64,000 bases of DNA from JAJFKB01 sp965230515 (GTDB lineage Bacteria; Pseudomonadota; Gammaproteobacteria; Pseudomonadales; IMCC2047): contig OZ246007.1 in the NCBI GenBank assembly GCA_965230515.1, positions 3,162,001-3,226,000 on the forward strand, written 5' to 3'. This document shows positions 18,630 to 28,200 of this stretch, piece by piece. The stretch's first letter is position 1, and each line of letters opens with the position of its first letter. Below the pieces are notes generated by a model. The model was given only the letters and a program-made list of their open reading frames with translations. It was not told the DNA's origin and ran no database searches. The position numbers were made by a program, and so were the translations under genes.

Positions 18630-20036
18630 GTGGGTACGGTTCGGGTTTTTAAACACCATATCCATACCGCATATCTGTGGTTGGCGGGTGCAGAATCTTT
18701 ACTCTTCATGATTTCAGTGTACTTGGGAGCGTATTCCCGGTTCGAAGGCAGTGCTGTTATTGCCGAGGAGAGTATCGGACCTATTTTGCCACGGGCTTTG
18801 ATTTTTGCAGTGGTGATGGTGTTGTCAATGAGCGCCATGGGGCTTTATCAGCCGCATACTCGAGAGGGGTCCAGTGGTGTTGTTATTCGAACCCTGGGTG
18901 CCTTCCTCTTTATGGGCCTGGCGATCTCGGTTATTTTCTATATTTTTCCAGACCTGCTGTTGGGTCGCGGCGCACTGGCGCTTTCGCTGGTGGTGGCATT
19001 CCTATTAACCTCATTGAGCCGATTGGTATTTGAAAAAGTAGTTGACCAGGATCGTCTTAAACGCCGAGTGCTTGTTTTTGGTGCGGGCCGTCAGGCAAAT
19101 AATGTATTGAATCAATTGCGGCGTAAGTCTGATCGTCGTGGATTCCAGTTTGTTGGGTTTATACAGGTGGAGGGGGAAGACAGACTCGTTGAAAGCTCGC
19201 AGGCGGTTGATTTGCGTGGTTCGCTGTTAAACTACGCACAGGTGAATGATGTAGATGAGATTTTAGTGGCTGTTGATGATCGGCGGCGGGGGTTGCCTAT
19301 CGATGACCTGTTGGCCTGTAAGTTAAATGGGATTGACGTACTCGATATTGTGCAGTTTTTTGAGCGTGAGACCGGGCGAATAATGCTTCCTTTCGTAACC
19401 CCCGGATGGATGGTGTTTTCGGATGGTTTTCAGTTTGGTGCTTTAAGATCATTTAGCAAAAGAGCCTTTGATATTGTGGCTAGTTTTTTCCTGTTGATGG
19501 CCACCTGGCCGATGATGTTGCTGACAGTAATAGCAATCTGGTTAGAAGAGGGTTTTGGAGTACCTCTGGTTTATCGCCAGAAACGCGTTGGTATCAACGG
19601 AAAAGAGTTTGATGTGCTTAAATTCAGAAGTATGCGAATAGACGCCGAAAGTGATGGTAAAGCGGTTTGGGCAAAAAAAAATGATGATAGAGTCACTCGG
19701 GTTGGCCGAGTTATCAGGCAATGCCGCGTCGATGAATTGCCTCAGATAATCAATGTTTTGGCTGGTGATATGGCATTTGTGGGGCCACGTCCAGAGCGGC
19801 CTCAATTTGTAGAACAGCTTAGTCGAAGAATCCCTCATTATGCAGCCCGGCATCAGGTAAAACCAGGAATCGCAGGGTGGGCCCAACTATGTTATCCCTA
19901 TGGTGCGAGCGAAAAGGATGCAGAGCAAAAACTACAGTTCGATCTTTATTATGTGAAGAATAACAGTATGTTTCTTGATTTTCTGATTCTGGTGCAAACA
20001 GTTGAAGTGGTTTTATTTCGCAAAGGGGCACGCTAA
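18630..20036 (+). CDS. Undecaprenyl-phosphate sugar phosphotransferase, EpsB/WcaJ type (PEP-CTERM-associated family)
   Basis: A 468-residue polyprenyl-phosphate hexose-1-phosphate transferase. Four N-terminal membrane helices (about 15-135) precede a soluble Rossmann-like section (VLVFGAGRQANNV), a further membrane-inserted hairpin near residue 285, and the catalytic domain with KRAFDIV, YRQKRVGINGKEF, KFRSMR, RVDELPQIINVLAGDMAFVGPRPE and VKPGIAGWAQL. This layout matches the sugar transferase family commonly linked to PEP-CTERM/exosortase polysaccharide loci, although no exosortase lies in the window. It would load the first sugar of an exopolysaccharide. The GTG start is followed closely by the first helix. 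Confidence 0.87.
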   Translation: MGTVRVFKHHIHTAYLWLAGAESLLFMISVYLGAYSRFEGSAVIAEESIGPILPRALIFAVVMVLSMSAMGLYQPHTREGSSGVVIRTLGAFLFMGLAISVIFYIFPDLLLGRGALALSLVVAFLLTSLSRLVFEKVVDQDRLKRRVLVFGAGRQANNVLNQLRRKSDRRGFQFVGFIQVEGEDRLVESSQAVDLRGSLLNYAQVNDVDEILVAVDDRRRGLPIDDLLACKLNGIDVLDIVQFFERETGRIMLPFVTPGWMVFSDGFQFGALRSFSKRAFDIVASFFLLMATWPMMLLTVIAIWLEEGFGVPLVYRQKRVGINGKEFDVLKFRSMRIDAESDGKAVWAKKNDDRVTRVGRVIRQCRVDELPQIINVLAGDMAFVGPRPERPQFVEQLSRRIPHYAARHQVKPGIAGWAQLCYPYGASEKDAEQKLQFDLYYVKNNSMFLDFLILVQTVEVVLFRKGAR

Positions 20037-20120
20037 TGGTGGGCACAGTTCTCTCAATCGGGAGATAGTCTCTCAGTGAAGCCGGAGCCTGGTCCCAATT
20101 GATATAGGCAGAGTGGAGTT

Positions 20121-20522
20121 ATGATGAAGGCCTTTATTAAATCGTTGATAAGCAAGCGTAATAGTGAAAAGGCACCAAAATCTTCAGTAAAAGAGGGTGG
20201 CTGGATCGGTGTTGATCTGGACGGGACGTTGGCCACCTATGATGGATGGTATGGTCCGGCTCACATTGGGGAGCCGGTAGGGCCGATGCTGGAGAGGGTA
20301 CGGGCCTGGTTAAACGAGGGCGTTGAAGTTCGGGTTTTTACGGCAAGAGCTTCGGTTCCGGAATATATCCCTTTCGTTGTAAGCTGGATTGAAAAGCAGG
20401 GGCTGCCTCCTCTTAAAGTGACCAATATTAAAGATTTTGGCATGATCTGTCTTTGGGATGACCGGTGTGTTGAAGTGGTTACCAACCAGGGAAGGCCGAA
20501 GAACAATGAGAATGATAACTAA
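20121..20522 (+). CDS. HAD-superfamily phosphatase-like protein
   Basis: A 133-residue protein. The HAD motif I is present as GVDLDGTLATYDGW (about residues 34-47), motif II as VFTARA, and a late acidic LWDDRCVEV segment that fits motif IV. The N-terminal 28 residues are basic and hydrophilic. Such short HAD proteins act as phosphatases on small molecules or sugar phosphates; the substrate is unknown. It follows the EpsB-like gene by 84 bp on the same strand and may be part of the polysaccharide transcription unit. ATG 20121 or 20124 can serve as start. Confidence 0.75.
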   Translation: MMKAFIKSLISKRNSEKAPKSSVKEGGWIGVDLDGTLATYDGWYGPAHIGEPVGPMLERVRAWLNEGVEVRVFTARASVPEYIPFVVSWIEKQGLPPLKVTNIKDFGMICLWDDRCVEVVTNQGRPKNNENDN

Positions 20523-20765
20523 CAGTAGGGTTGATCTGGTAGTGTACGATTATTGCGTGTAAGAAATTGCTGACACGGCTGTCAAAAAATATTACAGTTA
20601 TGTGGCAAAATGACGATATAGATCAATAGGGTGTTCTGTAATTGATTGTTAAATAAGGATAATAAATAATTGGTCTAATTATTGCCTAATAAGTAGATAA
20701 GAACAATTGGCCAGGGATGGGGTCTGAAGCTAAATAGATAGTTGCTATTAAAGAGGAAAGAGATC

Positions 20766-21041
20766 ATGAATATTGTGCTATTAATACTGGGTATACTTGG
20801 TATTGGCGCTATATTGATTGCGGCTTATGTGTTTACCGTGGCAGCTCGAAATTATGTGTCTGATGAGGATGCGGAGATCGATCTGGCCGAGGGGGCTGAA
20901 AAAAACCGTCTTTATGTTGTGCGTTCTAATAGTGACAGACGACAGTTTTCCGGAGAAATACGATTTCCGCTGGAGTTGCCCACCGGAGAAGTGGTCTCCT
21001 TTGATAGGCGCTCTACTCCAGACAGAAGGGCTACTGCATAG
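20766..21041 (+). CDS. Small single-pass membrane protein, unknown function
   Basis: A 91-residue protein starting at ATG 20766, preceded by an AGAGGAAAGAGA ribosome site. One N-terminal membrane helix (about residues 2-25) is followed by an acidic linker and a basic C-terminal part with repeated DRR elements (SDRRQF, FDRRS, PDRRA). No known domain is visible. It stands alone between the HAD-like gene and the epimerase, with 243 bp of non-coding sequence upstream. Confidence 0.65.
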   Translation: MNIVLLILGILGIGAILIAAYVFTVAARNYVSDEDAEIDLAEGAEKNRLYVVRSNSDRRQFSGEIRFPLELPTGEVVSFDRRSTPDRRATA

Positions 21042-21242
21042 GGTATTGTTATAACAGTTTTTCTGATTTTTCGCTTTCACTTCGCGCTTCACCACTCCCT
21101 TTATTAATTTCTGTTATATACTCGTAGGAAGTAAATTCTTTCAGCCTGGTTTGCTCTGGTTTATATCTGCGATGGCCTGGCTTTCGGTTTATTTTGGATT
21201 TGATTCAGTTAAACATCGTTTTGTTGCGATTTGGGAATAGTT

Positions 21243-22175
21243 ATGGGTATTGTATTGGTTACCGGTGGGGCTGGGTTTATCGGTTCTCATATCGTTCAGC
21301 AATTGCTTGACCACGGCTATGACGTTCGTGTGCTGGATGATCTGAGTAGTGGAAAAAGAGCCAATCTGCCCCAAAGTCATAGTCGGCTTGAATTTATAGA
21401 AGCTTCGATTTGTGACCGGGAAATGGTCGAACAAACCTGTTCGGGGGTTGATGCCGTTATTCATCTGGCCGCGCTGGTTTCTGTGCCGCTCTCAATAGCA
21501 ACTCCGGAAAAGTCGGCTGAAGTAAATGTCACAGGATTTCTCAATATTCTGAATTGTTTAAAAAGGCAGCAATTCAAAGGTCGGTTTCTATACGCTTCCA
21601 GCTCTGCGGTTTATGGAAGTGATACGGGTGAGCAGCCATTGTGCGAAGACTGCGCACCTGGAGAGTTGATCTCTCCTTATGCGCTCGATAAATATATGAA
21701 TGAGCGATATGCCGAGCTTTATTCAACGCTCTATGGGATTAGAACGCTGGGATTTCGTTTTTTCAACGTTTATGGGCCGCGGCAAGATCCAAGCTCACAG
21801 TATTCGGGGGTGATTTCGATATTTATGGATCGCGCTTTGAATGGCGATAGCATCGCTGTTTATGGTGATGGTTTGCAAACCAGAGATTTTGTCTATGTTG
21901 GTGATCTGGCGGAAATACTGGTTAAATCAATGGCGGGCAATGTTCAGGGTGTTTTAAATCTGGGTACTGGGCTTGCCACACAAGTTAACGAATTGGCTTA
22001 TTTGGTCAAGAAGACCACTGGGTCTGATATTGAGGTGGAGCATATGCCACCGAGGGAGGGCGATATTCTGCACTCCTGTGCCAATATAGGGGAAATGCAG
22101 AGCAAACTTAAATGGGCCCCTTCATTAAGCCTTGAGCAGGGATTGAAGCTTTTGTCAGAGTCTTTGGTTGGGTAA
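21243..22175 (+). CDS. UDP-sugar 4-epimerase (GalE/WbpP-like)
   Basis: A 310-residue extended SDR enzyme beginning at ATG 21243 directly before the cofactor loop VTGGAGFIGSHIV. DDLSSGK, VIHLAALVSVP, the SSSAVYG catalytic Ser strand, and YALDK (Y-x3-K) are intact, then FRFFNVYGPRQDP and GDGLQTRDFVYVGDLA of the sugar-binding part. This pattern fits epimerases acting on UDP-Glc or UDP-GlcNAc; with the WbpO-like dehydrogenase nearby, UDP-GlcNAc to UDP-GalNAc is the more likely reaction. It is the last recognisable sugar gene of the polysaccharide region. Confidence 0.85.
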   Translation: MGIVLVTGGAGFIGSHIVQQLLDHGYDVRVLDDLSSGKRANLPQSHSRLEFIEASICDREMVEQTCSGVDAVIHLAALVSVPLSIATPEKSAEVNVTGFLNILNCLKRQQFKGRFLYASSSAVYGSDTGEQPLCEDCAPGELISPYALDKYMNERYAELYSTLYGIRTLGFRFFNVYGPRQDPSSQYSGVISIFMDRALNGDSIAVYGDGLQTRDFVYVGDLAEILVKSMAGNVQGVLNLGTGLATQVNELAYLVKKTTGSDIEVEHMPPREGDILHSCANIGEMQSKLKWAPSLSLEQGLKLLSESLVG

Positions 22176-22224
22176 AGTCTTCAGGGCGGTGCGACTGGAC
22201 GTTTTGTCAGGGGGCAAAAAACCC

Positions 22225-22241
22225 ACCGTACGTGGTACGGT
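22225..22241 (+). terminator. Small hairpin after the epimerase gene, possible weak terminator
   Basis: ACCGTAC (22225-22231) pairs with GTACGGT (22235-22241) around a 3-nt loop, 50 bp after the epimerase stop. A run of A precedes it and only a weak TT-rich stretch follows, so it could act on the minus strand, for transcripts from the gene at 22265, as well. Confidence 0.3.
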
Positions 22242-22264
22242 TAAGGTTTCTCTGCGCTCAAGCG

Positions 22265-22510
22265 TTAAGCTGACAACTGGTGACGGTCAGTTGATACTAA
22301 TGAGCTCAAAAAATTCTTTAAGGTATTTTGGTTTGCCAGCTGGATAAATTGGAGAAAGTCCTCCAGGCCGCAGCAGGCTTCGTCCCGGCTGCCGAATGGC
22401 CCAACATCGCTACCCTCACGGGTTGAAAAATACCAGTGATTCTGCATGTTGAAAATCCTGGAAGAGCGAGGTGGTGGCTGACCAAGTTCACCTTTTCGGT
22501 TTTCTTTCAT
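22265..22510 (-). CDS. DUF6316-like small protein
   Basis: An 81-residue soluble protein with the features I associate with DUF6316: an N-terminal ENRKGELGQPPPRSSR segment, HWYFSTREG, then VGPFGSRDEA and a helical C-terminus. It has no membrane segment or signal peptide. Function is unknown; such proteins occur widely in marine gammaproteobacteria. It is transcribed alone, away from a 397-bp non-coding stretch. Confidence 0.65.
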   Translation of the reverse strand: MKENRKGELGQPPPRSSRIFNMQNHWYFSTREGSDVGPFGSRDEACCGLEDFLQFIQLANQNTLKNFLSSLVSTDRHQLSA

Positions 22511-22907
22511 TTCTGTTCCTCTATTTTAAAAGCGTCTGATTTTATAATATTACACGCGCGTCCGTTTTTCCTGGTTACTAAGGATTGCGTCAGTACGGAC
22601 CAAATTTTGAGTGTTGAGGCCCACTCAGGATTAAATTCTACTAAACCTCTTCATAAATCTCAACGCTTATATCGAATATATCCTATAGTCACGTAAGAAA
22701 AAGCTTACACGACTTGGTCTGGTGGGTAGCGCGTCTGCCGCTATGCGCGAAAAACTATATTTTTGCATGCAGTAGTCGAATAATTTGGCATGGTTTCACT
22801 TGTTGAGAAAAACTTGTGATTGCCAATTGCCTGCTCTGGCGTTACCTTAGCGGTTAGTTTTAAATGTATTGCAATTGATAAAATAATGGCAAGCTCGGGT
22901 ATCACCA
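22511..22907. other. Non-coding stretch
   Basis: This 397-bp gap lies between two divergently transcribed small genes and should hold both promoters. I see no repeat, RNA gene or convincing promoter pair in it. Confidence 0.4.
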
Positions 22908-23168
22908 ATGAAAAAAGTTAAAAATGAAAATGCATTGTTCAAGGAAGCTGTCCGAGTGGGTATGGTGTATTTGGCTAAGCGGGGGGTTGCAGATTTTGAG
23001 GCTACGGATGATCAGGACTTCAAAGCCAAAGCGATCTATACGCTGCTGGTCATGGATAAGCAAATTCAGCCCTTGCCCAAAGATCAGGAAAGCAGTCAGA
23101 ACATCAGGCATAAACTGGCTATCTGGATATCCAAGCTGTTGCCGGCTGATCATGAACTTCTGCAATAG
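22908..23168 (+). CDS. DUF5062-like small protein
   Basis: An 86-residue soluble helical protein. The pattern MKK-KNE at the N-terminus, KRG-ADF, YTLLVMDK--QPLP and RHKLAIWISK-LP--H-LL at the C-terminus matches my memory of DUF5062, a small family found in Vibrio and relatives with no known function. It is preceded by a weak ribosome site. The next gene starts 47 bp downstream on the same strand. Confidence 0.65.
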   Translation: MKKVKNENALFKEAVRVGMVYLAKRGVADFEATDDQDFKAKAIYTLLVMDKQIQPLPKDQESSQNIRHKLAIWISKLLPADHELLQ

Positions 23169-23215
23169 GGTAGAAAAGACACTCGTCTAATCTATCGTAT
23201 CTTGAAGTGTTGGCT

Positions 23216-23806
23216 ATGGATCCGTCCATTCCGTTGAAAAATCTTTTACATGAAATCAGGGCCTGCAAGGCTTGCGAGTCAGCACTTCCGCTTGGCGCTA
23301 AGCCCATTTTAAGAATGTCGGAGAAAGCAAGCATCCTGCTGGTTGGGCAGGCTCCCGGAACACGTGTACATAATACCGGAATCCCCTGGAATGATCCGAG
23401 TGGTGATCGATTGAGGGTATGGATGGGCTTGTCTGATTCCGTTTTCTACGATGAATCCAAAATTGCTATAGTGCCGATGGGGTTTTGTTATCCGGGTAAA
23501 GGAAAATCGGGCGATCTGCCCCCGCGCAAAGAGTGTGCTGAGCTATGGAGAGCGCGCGTTCATCAACATATGCCGAATATCCGCTTAACGCTGCTGGTCG
23601 GGCAATATGCGCAGAACTACTACTTGTCTCACAATTTTAAAACGCTCACTGAAGTAGTCGCTCATTGGCAGGAATTTGGCCCCGGATTTTTCCCTTTGCC
23701 ACACCCCTCGCCACGCAATAATTTGTGGATAAAAAGGAATCCCTGGTTTGATGAAGTGATAGAGGCGTTGAGGGGTAGGGTGGTTGAGGTTCTGGCTGGT
23801 GAGTGA
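23216..23806 (+). CDS. Uracil-DNA glycosylase superfamily protein
   Basis: A 196-residue protein starting at ATG 23216. It has an early C-x2-C pair (ACKACES), the VGQAPGTRVHNTGIPWNDPSGDRLR segment corresponding to the uracil-recognition/water-activating motif, a TLLVGQYAQNYYL strand, and the PLPHPSPRNNLW segment corresponding to motif 2. This layout belongs to the short UDG-superfamily group related to families 4 and 5 but without their full set of Fe-S cysteines. Activity on uracil in DNA is likely by family but not certain. The gene stands alone with 90 bp to the next. Confidence 0.75.
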   Translation: MDPSIPLKNLLHEIRACKACESALPLGAKPILRMSEKASILLVGQAPGTRVHNTGIPWNDPSGDRLRVWMGLSDSVFYDESKIAIVPMGFCYPGKGKSGDLPPRKECAELWRARVHQHMPNIRLTLLVGQYAQNYYLSHNFKTLTEVVAHWQEFGPGFFPLPHPSPRNNLWIKRNPWFDEVIEALRGRVVEVLAGE

Positions 23807-23896
23807 TGAAGTGTATGGTTTTAAAATATAGTCTGGTTCAGTTTGTGTTCATTATGGTTGTTATAAGCTTCTATTCCGTATCGGTTAGAGGGCGTG

Positions 23897-24289
23897 ATGA
23901 TGAACACAAAACATTTTCTATCTATTCCCATTTTGGCTGCCTGCTTTTGCATAACCAGCGTGCAGGCAGATTTTGGTAGCAAACAGCATCGTCATAAAAA
24001 AGAGTATAAACACCATGCTTACCATGGGCAAAATCATTCTAATTACCAATCTGACTCGATCCATAAGCGAGTTCATCATAGAAGAGAACATCGGCGCAGA
24101 CACTGGGCAAGACATCATAATGTACATTTCTACCCGTATCCTGGATCGGCTGGTTTTTACTGGTCTGACCGGGGGCGTCACTCAAATTATGGGTTCTTTG
24201 TGAGCCCCGGCTACTACGGCTACCAAAACCCGTGGCATCGTGGTTATGGTCACCGCAGGCATAGGCATCATCATGGCTGTAGGCACTAA
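23897..24289 (+). CDS. Secreted histidine-rich protein
   Basis: A 130-residue protein starting at ATG 23897 (or 23900). A clear signal peptide ends near VQADFG, after which nearly one residue in four is His, mixed with Arg, Lys, Tyr and Gly. Clusters such as KHHAYHGQNHS and RRHRHHHGCRH could bind zinc, copper or nickel in the periplasm, but this is inference from composition. The middle part has FYPYPGSAGFYWSDR and YYGYQNPWHRGYG. I recognise no named family. Confidence 0.65.
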   Translation: MMNTKHFLSIPILAACFCITSVQADFGSKQHRHKKEYKHHAYHGQNHSNYQSDSIHKRVHHRREHRRRHWARHHNVHFYPYPGSAGFYWSDRGRHSNYGFFVSPGYYGYQNPWHRGYGHRRHRHHHGCRH

Positions 24290-24490
24290 GGAGCGGATAT
24301 TCCAGACTCTTTGGATTTGTTAAACTATCGGGCAGAAATTGCGGTTATAATAGTTGCGTGATCGAGCGTTATACGGATTATGTCATGAATGTCTACCGGT
24401 CGGTGCAGGGCTTCCAGGCGCTTGGTCTCGTTCTGCCAGATTCTTATCCATTGTCTGGTGAGCCAGGATAATTGATTTAAGGCGATAGTC

Positions 24491-24802
24491 ATGAGTGTTA
24501 ATGAAACGATAGAGCAAAAGCTGAACGAAGTATTCAGCCCCATTCATATCAATGTAGAGAATGAGAGTTATCGGCATAATGTGCCTCCGGGTTCAGAGTC
24601 ACATTTTAAGGTAACCCTGGTATCTGATGACTTTGAAAGTCTGAGTGTGGTTAAGCGCCACCAAAAGGTTTATCAACTGCTTGGTGCAGAGTTGCAGGCA
24701 GGCATACATGCGCTGGCATTGCATCTCTACACTACCTCCGAGTGGCAAGCGAAAGGGTATTCTGAGCCTCTATCACCTCCTTGTCATGGCGGCTCAAAGT
24801 AA
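24491..24802 (+). CDS. BolA family protein
   Basis: A 103-residue protein with the typical BolA fold pattern: an N-terminal helix (ETIEQKLNEVFSP), strands IHINVENESYRHN and SHFKVTLVSDDF, the FESLSVVKRHQKVYQLLGAEL region corresponding to the F-G--RV-RHR-VY--L motif, and HALALHLYTTSEW at the C-terminus. A conserved His in RHQ is present. BolA proteins pair with monothiol glutaredoxins in iron-sulfur handling and can bind DNA. An AAGGCGA ribosome site precedes ATG 24491. Confidence 0.88.
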   Translation: MSVNETIEQKLNEVFSPIHINVENESYRHNVPPGSESHFKVTLVSDDFESLSVVKRHQKVYQLLGAELQAGIHALALHLYTTSEWQAKGYSEPLSPPCHGGSK

Positions 24803-25231
24803 GGCGTATTCCAATGAAAGCCAGAAGGAAGTGTTGTCGAGGCTTCAATTTGTGATGTGAACAGTATGATAAGGAGGGATATTCTTTCTCCTGTGACACG
24901 AAATAAATTCCCCTTTTTTCTTTAACCTTTTTTGTTTGTAGTGGTAAACTTACGCTCCGCGTTTAACCGCGCATACAATCTGTTATTACCAGGTCAAACC
25001 TTGTTAGCATCTAACTTGTTGAGATATAAAGATAAAATCGTTATCTGTTAGCTCCGCTAGGTGATCGACTCCCAAATTGTTTACTTCATTGGCTATAGCT
25101 TGATTAGTCGATAAAGAAGTGTTGACAAAAAAATTGGAGGCTTGAGTTAAAAAGCTTTCGGGAGGGGCAAGCGCAACGGTAAGAATAGCGCAGGTGTAAT
25201 TCGAGCAATCAAGATTGGAAGGAGATTCGGT
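24803..25231. other. Non-coding stretch upstream of gltB
   Basis: This 429-bp region must contain the gltB promoter and leader. The final bases carry a good GGAAGGAG ribosome site (25217-25224). Elsewhere I see AT-rich runs only, and no riboswitch or RNA gene that I can support. Confidence 0.45.
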
Positions 25232-28200
25232 GTGGCCAATGATATGATTCCAATAAAGACATTCGGTCTGCCTCAAAAGCAGGGTTTATATGATCCTCAA
25301 TTTGAAAAAGACAGTTGTGGTGTGGGTTTTGTCACCCATATCAAAGGTAAAGCCAGTCATCAGATAATTCTCGATGCAATCCATGCTCTTGAGCAGATGG
25401 AGCATAGGGGAGGTTGTGGCTGCGAAGCGAATACCGGAGATGGCGCAGGCATATTAACCACCTTGCCTCATAAACTGTTTAACAGGATTGTAAAACAGGA
25501 TCTTGCCGTTGAATTGCCCGAAAAGGGTCGCTACGCAGCGGGTAATGTATTTCTACCGACAGATTCTCAGGAGCGCACTTTTTGTAAATCGGCTGTCGAA
25601 AGAAATATTGAGGATTTGGGGTTAAAGCTGTTGGGGTGGCGTGCGCTACCCGTTGATACCGAGGCTGCTGATATAGGTCCTACTGCGTTAGCAGCACGCC
25701 CGGAGATAGAGCAGCTATTCGTAGCTGATCAGCAGGGTGCCAGTGGTGATGAGCTGGAGCGTAAACTCTATTTGCTGCGCAAGAAAAGTACTCATCAGTT
25801 GCGTGGGAGCGAAGATCTGTCTCAGGCCAAAATGTTCTATTTTTGTAGTCTATCCACCAAGGTGATGGTCTATAAAGGCATGCTGACTACAGCTCAAGTG
25901 TCATTGTTTTATAAGGATCTGACCGATCCGGACTATGAATCTCACCTTGCAATGGTGCACTCACGTTTTAGTACCAATACATTTCCTTCCTGGGATAGAG
26001 CACAGCCTAACCGTTTCATGAGCCACAATGGGGAAATTAATACCCGACAGGGCAACATAAACTCAATGATGGCCAGGGAAGGGGTTGCCGAAAGCGCACT
26101 ATTTGGCGATCAGCTCAAAGAGTTGTTTCCAGTTGTAGAACCGGATTGTTCAGATTCAGGTAGCTTTGATAACGTGCTTGAGTTTCTGTTGATGAATGGC
26201 CGAACACTGCAGGAAGCGATCATGATGATGATTCCTGAAGCGTGGCAGAATGATGCGTCAATGCCGAAGCATAAGCGGGATTTTTATGAGTATCATTCAG
26301 CTTTGATGGAGCCTTGGGATGGCCCGGCTTCGATAGCTTTTACCGACGGCCATTATATTGGTGCGGTACTGGATCGAAACGGCTTACGTCCGAGTCGATA
26401 CTATGTGACCCATGATGATCACGTGATTATGGCATCTGAAGTTGGAGTTGTGCCTGTTGATCCAGCCAATGTTAAGTACAAGGGGCGTTTGCGTCCCGGA
26501 AAAATGTTCCTGATCGACATCGAACAGGGCCGCATGATTTCTGATGAAGAGCTGAAAGACGATTTCGCCAAAAAACGTCCTTACGGTGAATGGCTTGACG
26601 ATCAGAGAATCGAGCTACGAAAGCTGCATACCGAAGAAGAGGCTCATGGCTTTGAGCCGGACAAACTGCTGGAGCGTATGCAGGCGTTTGGTTATAGCGT
26701 GGAAACCCTTCAGTTTATGCTGTTACCGCTGGTGACCGAGTTGAGGGACCCGGTTGGGTCGATGGGTAATGACTCTGCATTGGCCTGTCTGTCCGATAAG
26801 CCCAGAATGCTTTACGACTATTTCAAACAGCTTTTCGCACAGGTCACTAACCCCGCCATTGACTCAATTCGTGAAGAAGTGGTCATGACGCTGGAGTGTT
26901 ATATAGGGCCGGAAGGTAACTTGCTGGAAACCACCAAACAGCATGCACACCGCCTGCTGGTGCCGCATCCTATCCTGTCCAACGAAGAGATGGCTGCGTT
27001 AAAGCACATTAATCATAAGCATCTCGAGCACAGGCAGTGGAAATCGAAGATTATTGATACCACCTTCCCTAAATCGGAAGGCAAACAAGGGCTGGTTGAC
27101 GCGCTAGAGCGTATTTGCCAAGAGGCTTCCCAGGCAATTGCTGATGAATATAGTCTAATTGTATTGTCAGATCGCAGTGTGGGCGCTGACAGGGTGCCAG
27201 TGAGTGCACTCCTGGCAACCGGAGCGGTACACCATCATTTGATTGAGCGTCACGAACGAACACGTATCGGTATCGTGGTTGAATCCGGAGAAGCGAGAGA
27301 GGTCCATCATCATTGCCTGTTAATTGGTTTTGGTGCTGATGCCATTAACCCTTATCTGGCTTTTGAAGCACTTTGGCAAGCTCAGCGTGATGGCCTGTTG
27401 TCTGGTGAGCAGTATGATCATGACGACAAGATTGTTGCGGCCTATCGTAAAGGCGTCGCAAAAGGCCTGCTGAAAGTGATGGCTAAAATGGGGATTTCTA
27501 CCCTGCAATCCTATAAAGGCGCACAGATTTTTGAAGCTGTGGGTCTGGCAGAAGAGGTCATAGAACGCTGTTTCTCAGGAACCGTTAGCCGTGTGTCCGG
27601 TGTCGGTTTTGACGTGCTTGCGGAAGAGGCGCTGCGCCGTCATGAATTGGGTTATCCCTCTCGTGAACAGATTCGAGTACCGGTGCTGCCTAATAACGGA
27701 GAGATGCACTGGCGTGCCGAAGGTGATCATCATATGTGGGATCCACAGGCGATTGCCGAATTGCAAAATGCATCGCGAACCAATGATAAAAATGCATACT
27801 GGCGTTTTGCCGAGCGAATTAATCAGCATAACACGCGTAACTGCACGCTGCGTGGTTTGATGAGCTTTAAAGAGGGTGTGAATGGCCAGGAAATCGCCCT
27901 TGACGAAGTGGAGTCTGTTCAGGAAATAGTCAAGCGTTTCGCAACCGGAGCGATGAGCTTTGGTTCTATCTCTCAGGAAAGTCACGAGTCACTGGCAATT
28001 GCCATGAACCGTATGGGCGGTAAGTCCAATACCGGTGAAGGTGGTGAAGATCCGGAACGCTTCATTCCGCTCGCCAATGGTGATTCCAAACGGTCTGCGA
28101 TCAAACAGGTTGCTTCCGGACGGTTTGGTGTGACGACCTGGTATCTGGCAAATGCTGATGAAATTCAGATCAAGATTTCGCAGGGCGCAAAACCCGGTGA

